Of a DNA stretch of 64,000 nucleotides, positions 34,295 to 44,174 are shown one piece after another. The translations under genes were made by a program, and so were the position numbers. The DNA comes from an uncultured Bacilli bacterium. GTDB taxonomy: Bacteria > Bacillota_I > Bacilli_A > RF39 > UBA660. Position 1 is the first letter of the stretch. Every line of letters starts with the position of its first letter. The notes beneath the pieces were generated by a model that was not told the origin of the DNA, made no database searches, and was given only the letters and a program-made list of their open reading frames with translations. The stretch is from assembly GCA_934130405.1 (NCBI GenBank), contig CAKOXX010000001.1, positions 1-64,000 on the forward strand, written 5' to 3'.

Positions 34295-35539
34295 CTAACA
34301 TACTTGAAAAGGTTTGACAATCGATTTAGTGATTTTTTTACTATTTTGTTTTTCTGTTAATTTTTGAACTATTAATCCTTTACTCATTGGTAAATTTTCT
34401 TCTTCTAGTTCATTAATAACTTTTACAAAATTAGCTGGTTCATAATTGACTGTTTGATTTTCAAAAGTAAGTATAGAGTTTTTACTATACATAGCTATTT
34501 CTTTTGCATCATAACAAGTAAACGCATTAGGGTGCATTACAACATACTTTCTAAATTTTTCAGCAATATTATCCAGTTTTATGGCTCTTAAAAATTGAAA
34601 GACTTCATCTTTATTTAGCTTTTGTTTATAAAAATAATGGTAATCAATCGTATCGATATCAGTATTTTCATCAAAAGCATCAACTAACTGAGCAGCTAAT
34701 GGTTTAACTTTATCTACTTCATCAAGTTTTACTAGTGAAAGTTGTTCTACTTGTTTAGCTAAATCAAGTTTAAAGAAATCAGAATTCTTTGCTTTTTGTA
34801 ACCTGCAATATCTTCTAACCATACTTGTAGGTAAGTCATTTTGTTCACAAAATGCTACAAAGTTTTTATGATTTTTTGGTAAATAGTAATCTTCATCAAG
34901 TGATGCTACTTCGGTTATAATTTGTCTAGTATAGCCATTACCTTTAAACTCTTTTGGTTCCTTCATAAAATCATCTTTATTTAATGAATCATAAAATTCA
35001 TAAGCATTGCTTCTTAAAAATTTATATGAATCAATTATTTCATCCATTTGAATTCCATACATTTTTTTCAAATCTGTTGGTGACGGACAATCTGCTTCTA
35101 AATATATATTAATTTTTGCTTTAGCTTCTTCAATTCTATGTGCTAATTGTCTTTCTTTTAAATCATTTTGTGGATAAACCTTTAAAGTATACGCAAGGAA
35201 AGCTTCATCTATTTCATCTTTATTTTGTTTCTTTAGTAAAATTTCTCTTATTTCCCACCAAGCAAGTTTGGTATCAATTGCTGTCAAATCAACTACATTT
35301 CCTTGGACTTGTTTAACAAAGTTTAATAATAAACTATTACGAACTTCTTGTTCCCTTTTTTGGATTTGTTCATAATAAAATTCATCTTTTTTGTTTTTCA
35401 TTAGGTCTAAATAGTCATCTTGTTTTAAAGTGTTACCGCATTTTTCTAATTGCCAACCAGTTGCGATAATTTCTTCAAGAGTATTAGCTTTCGCTAATTT
35501 TGCTAGTAAAGTATCTCTCTTTTCAATCATATTCATCAT
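34295..35539 (-). CDS. Hypothetical protein, 414 residues
   Basis: I do not recognise this protein. It is mainly helical and charged, with no signal peptide or membrane segment. Residues about 150-290 contain HTH-like helices (KMYGIQMDEIIDSYKFLRS and NDLPTSMVRRYCRLQKA), which could bind nucleic acid, but this is weak. I take the ATG at 35539, 7 bases after GGGAG; a GTG two codons earlier abuts that site. It has its own promoter at 35564-35592 and lies upstream of the tRNA. Confidence 0.6.
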   Translation of the reverse strand: MMNMIEKRDTLLAKLAKANTLEEIIATGWQLEKCGNTLKQDDYLDLMKNKKDEFYYEQIQKREQEVRNSLLLNFVKQVQGNVVDLTAIDTKLAWWEIREILLKKQNKDEIDEAFLAYTLKVYPQNDLKERQLAHRIEEAKAKINIYLEADCPSPTDLKKMYGIQMDEIIDSYKFLRSNAYEFYDSLNKDDFMKEPKEFKGNGYTRQIITEVASLDEDYYLPKNHKNFVAFCEQNDLPTSMVRRYCRLQKAKNSDFFKLDLAKQVEQLSLVKLDEVDKVKPLAAQLVDAFDENTDIDTIDYHYFYKQKLNKDEVFQFLRAIKLDNIAEKFRKYVVMHPNAFTCYDAKEIAMYSKNSILTFENQTVNYEPANFVKVINELEEENLPMSKGLIVQKLTEKQNSKKITKSIVKPFQVC

Positions 35540-35563
35540 AATCACACTCCCAAATCGTTCTTT

Positions 35564-35592
35564 ATTATACCAAAATATCAGTTATAATGCAA
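35564..35592 (-). promoter_or_regulatory. Promoter of the 414-residue unknown
   Basis: On the minus strand TTGCAT (35592-35587) and perfect TATAAT (35569-35564) are 17 bases apart. Confidence 0.5.
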
Positions 35593-35594
35593 CG

Positions 35595-35615
35595 AAAAAA
35601 AGCAGATGATTCTGC
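35595..35615 (-). terminator. Terminator after holA
   Basis: On the minus strand GCAGA pairs with TCTGC around ATCA, followed by seven T, immediately after the holA stop. Confidence 0.75.
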
Positions 35616-35617
35616 CC

Positions 35618-36565
35618 TTAGTCACTATTAATTATTAATAATTCCATTGCTAGTTCTTTATCAACTTGACCACTTTTTAATTTCAAATCAAGGTCAGCTA
35701 ACTTTAGTAAAAAGTTTTTTATTTCTTTAATAGTAGTAGTTCTTCCTAGTTCTAATATTTTCTTAGCACGATAAGGATGAATTGCTAATTCTTTAGCTAT
35801 TTCCCCTTCTCTATAACCACGATTATTTAAAAGTTTAACTTGATATAACACTCTATACTGACTCTCTAAAAGACCCATCAATGCAAATATTTCAATATTA
35901 AATTTCTTTAGTTTCTCATATAGTTTTAAAGCTTCTCTTTTATCTTTAAGACCAATCGCTCTTATTAAATCAAAAGTTAATTGATCTTGTTTTTCTAAAG
36001 GAGCTGGTAACATATTTTCTACATCACTATTTGTTATTTCTTTACTATCAACTTTATAAAGTTTAAGTTTATCACTTTCTTGATAAATCTTGTCATAATC
36101 ATCTTCAACTCTAGAAAGAATATTAGAAATTACACCTTTTTCTAATTTATAATCTGCTAGTAAACTCTTAAGATATTCTTCCTTATCTGGACTAATATTT
36201 AGAAAAGTCATTTTCTTCTTTAATTCTTTACCGATTTTTTTTCGCTCATCCATCTTATCAACTGTTAAAAAGAATAAAGTCGTCTCAATATTTTGGTCCA
36301 AATATTTTAATAAATGATTAAGACTTGCCTCTTCTTCACTAGCTCCCGCTGTCAAAAAATTAGCATGATTAGCAATTACTACTTTCAAAGGAGTCAAGAA
36401 AGAAACAGTATCTAACTCTTCTAAAACATCAACTAAAGTTACTTCTTCTAAATCATAAGTTATAATACTTGCTTCTTCAAATTTTTTCTCTTCAATAATT
36501 TTTTCTATTTCTTTATCTAGTAATATACTAGAGGAAGAAAGAAGCAAATAATTATTCTGCTTCAT
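35618..36565 (-). CDS. holA: DNA polymerase III delta subunit
   Basis: HolA (delta) opens the sliding clamp within the clamp loader. The 315-residue protein has the N-terminal YLLLSSSSILLDKEIEKI region, TVSFLTPLKVVIA and FFLTVDKMDERKKIGKELKKK of the pseudo-ATPase domains. The helical collar has ALKLYEKLKKFNIEIFALMGLLESQYR and LADLDLKLKSGQVDKELAMELLI. It overlaps alaS by 14 bases, so it is the last gene of that unit. Confidence 0.88.
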   Translation of the reverse strand: MKQNNYLLLSSSSILLDKEIEKIIEEKKFEEASIITYDLEEVTLVDVLEELDTVSFLTPLKVVIANHANFLTAGASEEEASLNHLLKYLDQNIETTLFFLTVDKMDERKKIGKELKKKMTFLNISPDKEEYLKSLLADYKLEKGVISNILSRVEDDYDKIYQESDKLKLYKVDSKEITNSDVENMLPAPLEKQDQLTFDLIRAIGLKDKREALKLYEKLKKFNIEIFALMGLLESQYRVLYQVKLLNNRGYREGEIAKELAIHPYRAKKILELGRTTTIKEIKNFLLKLADLDLKLKSGQVDKELAMELLIINSD

Positions 36566-39248
36566 TTATTTGCTCCACTAAATATTTATATATTTCTTCA
36601 AGATTAGCACTAGTCTTTCCACCACCTTGAGCGAAACTAGTACTTCCACCACCATTTCCGTTTGAAATAGCAGCGATTTGTTTGATTAAATATCCAGCAC
36701 TTAGACTAGCCACCTTATTACGGCATAAGAAATTAACACTATTATCTTCTTTAATATTAACAATAAACACTAATGAATTATCAAGTTTGTTAGCTACAGC
36801 ATCCATTATAGCTTTTAAAATTTCCATCTCTTCATGTTCGAAAGTTAAATATAAGAATTTCTTACCATTTATATCTTTTAGATTAGTTAGATATTCATCT
36901 ACTTTGCCTAGACTTTGTTTTTCTTTTTCTTCTTGAAATTTTCTCTCTAATGTTTTAACTTCGCCTTGAACATAAGAAAGTTCATTACGATTAAACACTA
37001 TATCACGGTAGCTCTTTGGAGCACTATTATCAATAGTAACATCAAAAGTAAGATTGATTCCTAACCTTCTTGCTTGTTCAAGTATTTCCTTAGATTTCAT
37101 TAATAATTTAACCATCTCATCATTATAAGGTTTGATAATATCAAATAAGGTTGTTTCTATCTTTTTATTAGTACAAGCTTCTATACGATAAGTATTACTT
37201 CCTTTAGATTCAAATGAAGAAATAGCAAATCTGTTAACATCTTTAGTATTAGCAATATGTGTACCACCACATAATTCAATGGACTTATCAATTTTAACAA
37301 CTCTTACAGTTTCTCCGTATTTTTCTCCAAATAAAGCCATTGCTCCCAATTCTTTAGCTTTATCAAGTGGCATTACTTCTGTAGAAGTGATTATTCCACG
37401 ATTAATCATATCATTAACCATATCTTCTACTTTATATAAATCCTCATCAAAAATCTTACCAGTATAAGTAAAATCAAAACGAAGTTTACTATCATCAACA
37501 TAACTACCAGCTTGCATAATCTTAGGACTTATAACTGTTTGTAGAGCATATTGTAACATATGAACACTACTATGATTAGCTTCAATATTATGACGACGTT
37601 CTTTATCAATAATTACTTCACATTCATCACCAGTAGTGATTTTACCTGATAATAGTTTAACTTTATGAATATGTTGACCATTAGGACCTTTGAAAACATC
37701 AACAACTCTAGCCGTAAAATTCTTACCCGTAATCATACCAGTATCAGCTACTTGTCCACCACTTTCCGCATAAAAACAAGTTCTCTTTAAAACAATATAA
37801 CCATCATGATCAAGTGTCTTTTCAAGTGCATCTTTACTAATAATTGCTAAAACACTACTTTTCAAACGATATAAGCCATAAACAAAAGTTGAAGGCTTCT
37901 TAAAATCCATTAAAACTTGTTTTTGTTTAGCCATTGATGTTTTATTACGATTACTCTTCTTAGCAGCTTCTTTTTGTTTATTCATATAATCAACAAAACC
38001 TTCAGAATCAACTCTATAACCCTTCTCAGTAGCAATTTCTTCAGTTAATTCAAGTGGAAAACCATAAGTATCATATAGTTTAAAAGCATCATAACCAGAA
38101 ATAACGCCATCAGTAACAGTTTCTAAGATATCATCAAGTTTTGACATACCTTGTTCAAGTGTTTTTAAGAATAATTTTTCTTCTTCTAATATTAGTGCTT
38201 CTACTTCACCGCGTTTTTCGTATAGTTCTTTATAGAAGTCTCCCATTGTCTCACAAACAGTACCTACTAATTTATAAAGGAATGGCTCATTGAAACCTAA
38301 TTGTTTACCAAATCGAGAACTTCTTCTTAAAAGACGTCTTAAAACATAATCACGTCCTGTATTTCCAAAACTAGCACCATCTGATAAAGCAAAGGTAATG
38401 GCCTTAATATGATCAGCAATTACTTTAAAAGCCGTTTGACCATTATAAAGAATTCCTGACATTTCTTCTATCTTCGCTAAGATTGGTGTAAATAAATCCG
38501 TCTCAAAACTAGAATCTACATCTTGGAATATTGTACACCATCTCTCAAGTCCTGCCCCAGTATCAATATTTTTATGAGGAAGTTCCTTATATTTTTCACG
38601 AGGTTTCCCTTCTTCTGATTGAAACTGACTAAAAACGTTATTCCAAATTTCAATATATCTTTCTTGCTCATCATCATTTTTAAACTTCTCAAATGCATCG
38701 TGGTTAGGATCATATTTTTCACCGCGATCAAAAAATATCTCACTATCAGGTCCACAAGGTCCACTACCAATCTCCCAGAAATTCTCATCTAGTTTAATCA
38801 TATGAGAAGGGTCCATTCCAAGTTCTACCCATTTATTTAAAGCATCTGTATCATTAGTATAAACAGTTACATAAAGTCTATCTTTTGGAATAGCAAACCA
38901 TTCTTCACCAGTTAACAATTCATAAGCAAAAGTAATCGCTTCATTCTTAAAATAATCACCAATTGAAAAGTTCCCCATCATTTCAAAGAAAGTATGGTGA
39001 CGTCTTGTTACACCAACATTCTCAATATCATTTGTACGAATGCACTTTTGAATATTAACAATTCTTCTATTTTCAGGAATAACGGTTCCATCAAAATATT
39101 TTTTTAGTGGAGTTACTCCTGCATTTATCCATAATAATGAATCATCATCACGGGGAATCAAGGGAGCACTTTCTACATATTTATGTCCATGTTCTTCAAA
39201 GTATTTTATCCATAATGATCTAATTTCATTACTAGTCATCTTCCTCAT
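36552..39248 (-). CDS. alaS: Alanyl-tRNA synthetase
   Basis: AlaRS charges tRNA-Ala and edits Ser/Gly errors. The N-terminal class II domain has TSNEIRSLWIKYFEEHGH, NAGVTPLKKYF and the motif RRHHTFFEMMGNFSIGDYF. The editing domain has HSSVH (HxxxH) and CGGTHIANT. The C-terminal segment has GNGGGSTSFAQGGG (usually GGGGGGRP.AQAGG), shared by C-Ala. Three ATGs are near the start; I choose 39248, nine bases after AAGGAG, while 39239 would give the family start MTSNEIR. It overlaps the upstream kinase gene. Confidence 0.95.
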   Translation of the reverse strand: MRKMTSNEIRSLWIKYFEEHGHKYVESAPLIPRDDDSLLWINAGVTPLKKYFDGTVIPENRRIVNIQKCIRTNDIENVGVTRRHHTFFEMMGNFSIGDYFKNEAITFAYELLTGEEWFAIPKDRLYVTVYTNDTDALNKWVELGMDPSHMIKLDENFWEIGSGPCGPDSEIFFDRGEKYDPNHDAFEKFKNDDEQERYIEIWNNVFSQFQSEEGKPREKYKELPHKNIDTGAGLERWCTIFQDVDSSFETDLFTPILAKIEEMSGILYNGQTAFKVIADHIKAITFALSDGASFGNTGRDYVLRRLLRRSSRFGKQLGFNEPFLYKLVGTVCETMGDFYKELYEKRGEVEALILEEEKLFLKTLEQGMSKLDDILETVTDGVISGYDAFKLYDTYGFPLELTEEIATEKGYRVDSEGFVDYMNKQKEAAKKSNRNKTSMAKQKQVLMDFKKPSTFVYGLYRLKSSVLAIISKDALEKTLDHDGYIVLKRTCFYAESGGQVADTGMITGKNFTARVVDVFKGPNGQHIHKVKLLSGKITTGDECEVIIDKERRHNIEANHSSVHMLQYALQTVISPKIMQAGSYVDDSKLRFDFTYTGKIFDEDLYKVEDMVNDMINRGIITSTEVMPLDKAKELGAMALFGEKYGETVRVVKIDKSIELCGGTHIANTKDVNRFAISSFESKGSNTYRIEACTNKKIETTLFDIIKPYNDEMVKLLMKSKEILEQARRLGINLTFDVTIDNSAPKSYRDIVFNRNELSYVQGEVKTLERKFQEEKEKQSLGKVDEYLTNLKDINGKKFLYLTFEHEEMEILKAIMDAVANKLDNSLVFIVNIKEDNSVNFLCRNKVASLSAGYLIKQIAAISNGNGGGSTSFAQGGGKTSANLEEIYKYLVEQINEAE

Positions 39249-39801
39249 TTTCATCTACTCCTTCTATTAAACTCTTAATTCTTGTTAAGTCTTTTAAATA
39301 TTGTTCCATACCACTATTATTTAAAATGTAATAATCAGCATAAGCGATAGGTCCCCCTTTAGCAGAATTTTCTATCTCCGCTACATCACGAGCAATAATT
39401 TCTTTTTCATTAAATGCTCGTTCCTTTCGCTTCGATATTCTATCATACCTTAATTTTTTATCACAGACAATAGCAATTACTACTAAATCTTTAAATTCTT
39501 CCTTTAATATTTTATATTCATCCCAAGAATACAAGCCATCTAAAATGACATTTCCTTCTTGATAAAGTTTTTTAATCTTTGGAAGTAATAGTTTAGCAAC
39601 TACTCCCATACCATGTTCTTTTCTAATTTTTTCTCTATATTCTTTTTGACTTTCCGGCGTTATTTCGATATTTTCTTCTTTCATTTTTTCGTAAATAACT
39701 CCCCCAAAATAGACTAAGTTATAACCATTCTCTTCAAAATAAGAAGAGGCGATACTCTTCCCACTTCCAGCCATTCCAACAATTGCTACTATTTTATTCA
39801 T
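39232..39801 (-). CDS. P-loop kinase of dephospho-CoA kinase/adenylate kinase type
   Basis: The 189-residue protein has Walker A GMAGSGKS at residues 9-16. Then come FGGVIYEKMKEENIEIT (substrate-binding helix), NVILDGLYSWDEYKIL (Walker B-like), DRISKRKERAF and a REDEE-like RDVAEIENSAKGGPIAYADYYILN lid. The order of motifs resembles archaeal-type dNMP/dephospho-CoA kinase relatives (UPF0200-like). Substrate is not certain. It overlaps the next kinase gene upstream by four bases. Confidence 0.7.
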   Translation of the reverse strand: MNKIVAIVGMAGSGKSIASSYFEENGYNLVYFGGVIYEKMKEENIEITPESQKEYREKIRKEHGMGVVAKLLLPKIKKLYQEGNVILDGLYSWDEYKILKEEFKDLVVIAIVCDKKLRYDRISKRKERAFNEKEIIARDVAEIENSAKGGPIAYADYYILNNSGMEQYLKDLTRIKSLIEGVDENEEDD

Positions 39802-40331
39802 TTTCTTCCTCCTACTATCTCTTCTGCTTTTAATAAAAGATTATCTATACCTTTATTCTCGACAATGTAATCAAAGTCTTTATAACTATCTAAATCTGTT
39901 TCTGTCTTATGTTTCTTTTCCTTTTCAGTCAACAAATTATCTTTTTCATTAGTTAATAGAATAGTTTTAATTGAAGGATATTTAGCTTTTAACACTTCTA
40001 TTTCGTGAACTAAACGTCCATCAGTAATAATTCCTACATCATAAAAATTATCAAGTATTTCAATAGTAGTAATCAAATAATCTAAAAGGAAATCTTTCTT
40101 TTTAAGCTTTGTCTGAAGTAAGTCAAAACCTATTGTTTGTAACAATTCTCTTGGTTTCTCATCTTTCGTACTATCATAATCAAAGTAGTCTTCTAACCAT
40201 CTATATAAAGGAGCAGTTAATTTCAAAATACAAACTTTTTTATTATTTTTTTCTTCTTCTTTTTTTAGAGTTCTACCAAATGTATCTTTACCACTTCTTG
40301 CTTTTCCACATATTAAATAAAGTTTCATCAT
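39798..40331 (-). CDS. Deoxynucleoside monophosphate kinase-like protein
   Basis: The 177-residue protein has Walker A GKARSGKDTFG at residues 8-18. The LLQTIGFDLLQTK and VGIITDGRLVHEIEVLKAKYP segments and the ending with YDFDY-like DFDYIVEN are as in small dNMP-kinase-like P-loop proteins of Bacillota and phages. Substrate is inferred by resemblance only. It is the first gene of the unit kinase-kinase-alaS-holA, whose overlaps imply one mRNA. Confidence 0.65.
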   Translation of the reverse strand: MMKLYLICGKARSGKDTFGRTLKKEEEKNNKKVCILKLTAPLYRWLEDYFDYDSTKDEKPRELLQTIGFDLLQTKLKKKDFLLDYLITTIEILDNFYDVGIITDGRLVHEIEVLKAKYPSIKTILLTNEKDNLLTEKEKKHKTETDLDSYKDFDYIVENKGIDNLLLKAEEIVGGRK

Positions 40332-40342
40332 GTCACCTCAAC

Positions 40343-41491
40343 TTAGTCTATCACTTCTTTTTTATTTAGAGAATGGAACTTCTCACCAAGGCCAGTTTTC
40401 TCATCGATAAACTCAAAAATTATCTTTAAACTAGCAATAACTGGCGTCGCCACTATCATTCCTATCATACCAAAGAAGTAGTTAAAAATCAATAGTCCAA
40501 GCATGATAGTAACGGGGTGTAATTTCATTGTTTTACCCATAATTAAAGGCTGATAGAAGTTATTTTCTAAAGTCTGACAGACCATTATAGAGATGATTGT
40601 TAAAATACCAACCCGTGGATTCATTGAAAAACCAACTAAGACAGCGGGTAAGGCGCCAATCCAGGGACCAATATAAGGAATAACATCCGTCACTGCACAA
40701 AATAAAGCAAATAGTAATGGTGCTTTTATACCAGATAAGGTAAGCCCTATCGCCTGGGTTAAAAAGACAAAGAACATAACAATCAAAACACCTTGAACAT
40801 AATTTCTTAACTTACCATTAATTCGGCGCATTAAGTCTTTAGCATTGTCGTGATAAATATCCGGTATAAATGATAAAGTATGTTTCTCAACTTTTTTAAA
40901 ATCAAACAAGATATAAAAGCCAATCATGAATCCTAGAAGAATAGTTGCTCCGCCACTTATCACTTTACTAATAGTTTTAATTAATAAAGTTGGTAAAGTC
41001 TCCGTTGCATTTTTACCAATTGTTTCAATTTTTGTAATAATATCCGCTTCATAACCAGCTATTAAAGAGTTATGACTAGCAGCAAAGAAATTATCTACAG
41101 TCTTCTTAACTTTGTCAATCAAACTAGGTAAAGCATTAACAAGGTCAGTTACTCCCGTAGCAAAAGATGGTATTACAAAATAACAAAGTAAAACGCACAT
41201 AATGATTAGGATAAGATAGGTCAAAATGCACGCAACTACTCTATTCATTTTTTTCTCCATTTTAGTAACTAACGGATCTAAAAGCCAAGCAACAACAAGG
41301 CCAATAAAAACAGGAGAAATTACTTTTATTATATTAAAGATGAAATCTAAGACTTTCCATTCTTTAATAACATAGGTAACTAAGAGAACTACTAAAACAA
41401 AAACTAAAATATAAATTAGTTGTAAGACTTTATTAGAAGTCTTTATAAATTTATTAAGTTCTTTTTTATCAACTTTTTCACGGAACATCAT
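40343..41491 (-). CDS. AI-2E family (PerM-like) membrane transporter
   Basis: The 382-residue protein has about seven to eight membrane segments and the family features. These include the N-terminal pair of helices, the long extracytoplasmic loop, IGFYILFDFKKVEKH and the conserved end PYIGPWIGALPAV..G, then NNFYQPLIMGKTMKLHPVTIMLGLLI and IVATPVIASLKII. AI-2E proteins export small molecules or sodium; substrate is not known here. The start MMFREKV at 41491 follows AAGGTG; the frame extends upstream over a promoter region. Confidence 0.88.
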   Translation of the reverse strand: MMFREKVDKKELNKFIKTSNKVLQLIYILVFVLVVLLVTYVIKEWKVLDFIFNIIKVISPVFIGLVVAWLLDPLVTKMEKKMNRVVACILTYLILIIMCVLLCYFVIPSFATGVTDLVNALPSLIDKVKKTVDNFFAASHNSLIAGYEADIITKIETIGKNATETLPTLLIKTISKVISGGATILLGFMIGFYILFDFKKVEKHTLSFIPDIYHDNAKDLMRRINGKLRNYVQGVLIVMFFVFLTQAIGLTLSGIKAPLLFALFCAVTDVIPYIGPWIGALPAVLVGFSMNPRVGILTIISIMVCQTLENNFYQPLIMGKTMKLHPVTIMLGLLIFNYFFGMIGMIVATPVIASLKIIFEFIDEKTGLGEKFHSLNKKEVID

Positions 41492-41573
41492 ATCACCTTC
41501 ATTTCTATTTCCTAGTATACCACTTATCTTTACATTTAAAAAGAAATTTAATAAAATATAGATGGTGAAGTAA

Positions 41574-42158
41574 ATGCAAACAATTAAGGAAAATGTCATT
41601 TATCAAGAAGAGATAAAACATTCAAAGTTTATCACGCTTTTATATAAAGTTAATAGTAATGAAGAAGTTAATTTCTATCTAAAAAAGGTTAGAGAAGATT
41701 ATAAAGGAGCTACTCATTACTGCTATGCTTTTAATCTTTTAAATACTAGTGGTTATAGTGATGATAGAGAGCCCAAAAATACAGCTGGTCGTCCAATGCT
41801 TTTTACCTTAACCTCTCTTAATATTGTTAATGTATTAGTAATATCTGTTCGTTATTTTGGGGGCATAAAGCTAGGAACAGGTGGACTTTTAAAAGCTTAT
41901 ACGGGTGGACTTACTTCTGTTCTTACTAAAGCTACTCTTGAAGAAGTAACAAACGGTTACTTAATCACCTGTGAGTTCAGTTATAATAATGAAAAAAAAT
42001 ATTCCTATCTTTTTAAGAATAAGAATATTATAGCTAAAAGTTATCAAGAAAAGTGTATTTATCAAGTAGAAGTAGATGATACTTTTCTTAATGAAATACA
42101 AGCTCTTCAAGATTTAACTATTACTGCTAAAGTTAAACAATTAATCGTAAAGAAATAA
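41574..42158 (+). CDS. YigZ/IMPACT family protein
   Basis: The 194-residue protein has the UPF0029/IMPACT core: I.KSKFI-like (HSKFITLLYKV), ATHYCYAFN, SDDREPKNTAGRPML and VRYFGGIKLGTGGLLKAY. A C-terminal ferredoxin-like domain follows. IMPACT proteins are linked to translation regulation in eukaryotes; the bacterial role is unclear. AGATGGTGAAG is upstream of the ATG. It is divergent from the AI-2E gene and convergent with trxA, which begins its stop one base later. Confidence 0.88.
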   Translation: MQTIKENVIYQEEIKHSKFITLLYKVNSNEEVNFYLKKVREDYKGATHYCYAFNLLNTSGYSDDREPKNTAGRPMLFTLTSLNIVNVLVISVRYFGGIKLGTGGLLKAYTGGLTSVLTKATLEEVTNGYLITCEFSYNNEKKYSYLFKNKNIIAKSYQEKCIYQVEVDDTFLNEIQALQDLTITAKVKQLIVKK

Positions 42159-42461
42159 TTATTTAATAAACCAAGAAGCAATTGTATCATAATCACGATA
42201 CCCTACTTCTTTTTTTATTAGTTTACCATCACGATACACTTCTAAAGTAGGAATACTCATTACGCCATGACTTTTAGCAATACTTTCAAACTCATCAACA
42301 TCAATCTTAACGATTTTTACATTTTCAAAGTGTTCATCTAATTCTTCTAACACTTCGCCTACCATCTTACAAGGTCCACACCAAGTAGCATAAAAGTCTA
42401 CTAAAACATCTCCTTTAGAAACAAGTGATTCAAATTTACTTTCATCTTCTAAATATATCAT
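42159..42461 (-). CDS. trxA: Thioredoxin
   Basis: A 100-residue thioredoxin with the active-site WCGPCK motif at about residues 27-32, the buried Asp in VLVDFYATWC and the cis-Pro in MSIPTLEVYRDGK. It reduces disulfides in the cytoplasm. It follows cvpA by 15 bases, as part of one unit. Confidence 0.95.
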   Translation of the reverse strand: MIYLEDESKFESLVSKGDVLVDFYATWCGPCKMVGEVLEELDEHFENVKIVKIDVDEFESIAKSHGVMSIPTLEVYRDGKLIKKEVGYRDYDTIASWFIK

Positions 42462-42476
42462 TTTATCAAGTCCTTT

Positions 42477-43175
42477 CTAATATTTATTAATTACCGTATC
42501 AAGTCCATCAACATTAACTATCTTTCCATTAGTAGCTAACTCTTGTACTTCATCTTTTGTAATAATTTTATTCTTTAATAGTATGTCAATTACTTTTAAA
42601 TTTAAACTATTTTCAGTATCATTCTTGTCAAGTTGTAGTACTTCTTCTAAGCTAGTATTAAGTCCACCAAAGCTATCTTTCAAAATTGGTGTTTCTTCCA
42701 CAATATATTTTCTAACTCCTGAATCCATAAAAGTTGTATTACTACTTAACGGTATCATTAAAACGTTTAAAACAATAAACATCAAGACATAGCCTTCAAC
42801 TATTCCTAAAAGAAAACCAATTATTCTATTCGGTAGTAGTAAAATTACTGTAACATCCATTATTTTTCCTAACAAACCAGATAAGTTGATAATTATTCTT
42901 AATAAGAAATGAAATACTATTAATAGGGCTAGAAAAGCAATCAATTTGTAGAAAATAATAGTTAAAGAACTAAGCGGTCCCAACACTGAATTAATTTTAT
43001 AAGTTGGTAAGGTGTTCATCAAATAGCTTGCTAACATATCTTTAAAGAAATAAGCAATAGCTATTACCAAGATATTTCCGAAAACAATTACTGCTTCTTT
43101 CAAAGCTCCTCGTTTAAGTCCTAAAAGACCAAAACTTATAATTATTAAAACAATCGCTATACTAATATTATTCAT
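42477..43175 (-). CDS. CvpA family membrane protein
   Basis: The 232-residue protein has four to five membrane segments and the CvpA pattern: a G...GLKRGALKEA loop early and RIIGFLLGIVEGYVLMF in the last segments. CvpA proteins affect envelope processes, but their biochemical role is unclear. I start at MNNIS (43175), with AAAGGA upstream. A soluble C-terminal tail of about 70 residues contains a VDTVINKY end. Confidence 0.8.
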   Translation of the reverse strand: MNNISIAIVLIIISFGLLGLKRGALKEAVIVFGNILVIAIAYFFKDMLASYLMNTLPTYKINSVLGPLSSLTIIFYKLIAFLALLIVFHFLLRIIINLSGLLGKIMDVTVILLLPNRIIGFLLGIVEGYVLMFIVLNVLMIPLSSNTTFMDSGVRKYIVEETPILKDSFGGLNTSLEEVLQLDKNDTENSLNLKVIDILLKNKIITKDEVQELATNGKIVNVDGLDTVINKY

Positions 43176-43251
43176 AACAACAATCCTTTCCAATTTTATT
43201 ATAACGATATTTTTGAAAATATGCTATACTAAATTGAAAGAGGTGAAAGAT

Positions 43252-44157
43252 GTGAACGAAGTAATTAAAGTTAGTGATAAAACTAAAGCGAAAATGATTG
43301 AATATTATAAAGATAAAGTTAAAGATAAAAAGATACCTTATGTTGTATTCCAAGCTGTTGATATGGATACTACTATCACAATGTATGAGTCAGGAAAAGT
43401 TATGTTTCAAGGAAAAAGTGCTGATGTCGATGCTGCTATGTGGAAAGAAATGGATGGTGTAGAAACAACTACTAAGGAAAGAATTGATGATAGTAAATAT
43501 CACAATTGTTCCTCAGTTGGTAGTGACGAAGTGGGAACTGGTGATTATTTCGGACCTATAGTAGTAACTGCTACTTATGTTAGGAAAGAAGATATTAAAT
43601 TTTTAGAAGATTTAGGTATCAGAGATAGCAAAAAATTAACAGATGACTTTATTTTAAAAACTGCTCCTACGCTTGCTAAAAAATTAACTTATCGCAGCAT
43701 TATTTTAAATAATGTTGATTATAATAAAAACTATACTAAAGATTTCAATATGAATAAGATTAAAGCTATAATGCATAACAAGGTCTTATATCAAATAATG
43801 CATGAAGTTAATCCTGAAGTTGACTATATTATTGTTGATGAATTTGCAAGAGAAAAAAGATATTATGAATATATCAGTGATGCCAAAGAAATTCAACGTG
43901 GTATTACTTTTATGACTAAAGCTGAAGATAAAAACTTGGCAGTAGCAGCTTCTTCCATTATTAGCAGATATATATTTTTAAAAGAGTTTGATAAACTAGC
44001 TGATAGTGTTCATCTTCCCTTACCAAAAGGTGCCTCAAAAGAAGTTGATAAAATTGGCGAAGAAATAGTAGCAAAATATGGCGAAGAAAAATTAAAAGAA
44101 ATTGCTAAATACAATTTCAAAAATACAGAAAGAATATTAAAGACGGTCATTTTCTGA
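43252..44157 (+). CDS. rnhC: Ribonuclease HIII
   Basis: RNase HIII cuts RNA in RNA-DNA hybrids. The N-terminal TBP-like domain (residues 1 to about 75, IPYVVFQAVDMDTTITMYESGKVMFQG) is followed by the catalytic domain with SDEVGTGDYFGPIVV. Further metal ligands lie in RDSKKLTD and YIIVDEFA, plus the AVAASSIISRY motif. I use the GTG at 43252, preceded by AGAGGTGA; no ATG is available without crossing the -10 region TATACT at 43225. The protein is 301 residues, of normal size. Confidence 0.9.
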   Translation: MNEVIKVSDKTKAKMIEYYKDKVKDKKIPYVVFQAVDMDTTITMYESGKVMFQGKSADVDAAMWKEMDGVETTTKERIDDSKYHNCSSVGSDEVGTGDYFGPIVVTATYVRKEDIKFLEDLGIRDSKKLTDDFILKTAPTLAKKLTYRSIILNNVDYNKNYTKDFNMNKIKAIMHNKVLYQIMHEVNPEVDYIIVDEFAREKRYYEYISDAKEIQRGITFMTKAEDKNLAVAASSIISRYIFLKEFDKLADSVHLPLPKGASKEVDKIGEEIVAKYGEEKLKEIAKYNFKNTERILKTVIF

Positions 44158-44174
44158 TCGTCTTTATTTTTTTT
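44139..44174 (+). terminator. Terminator between rnhC and the metallophosphoesterase gene
   Basis: AAAGACGGTC (44139-44148) pairs with GATCGTCTTT (44156-44165) with one G-U, followed by eight T. Confidence 0.8.
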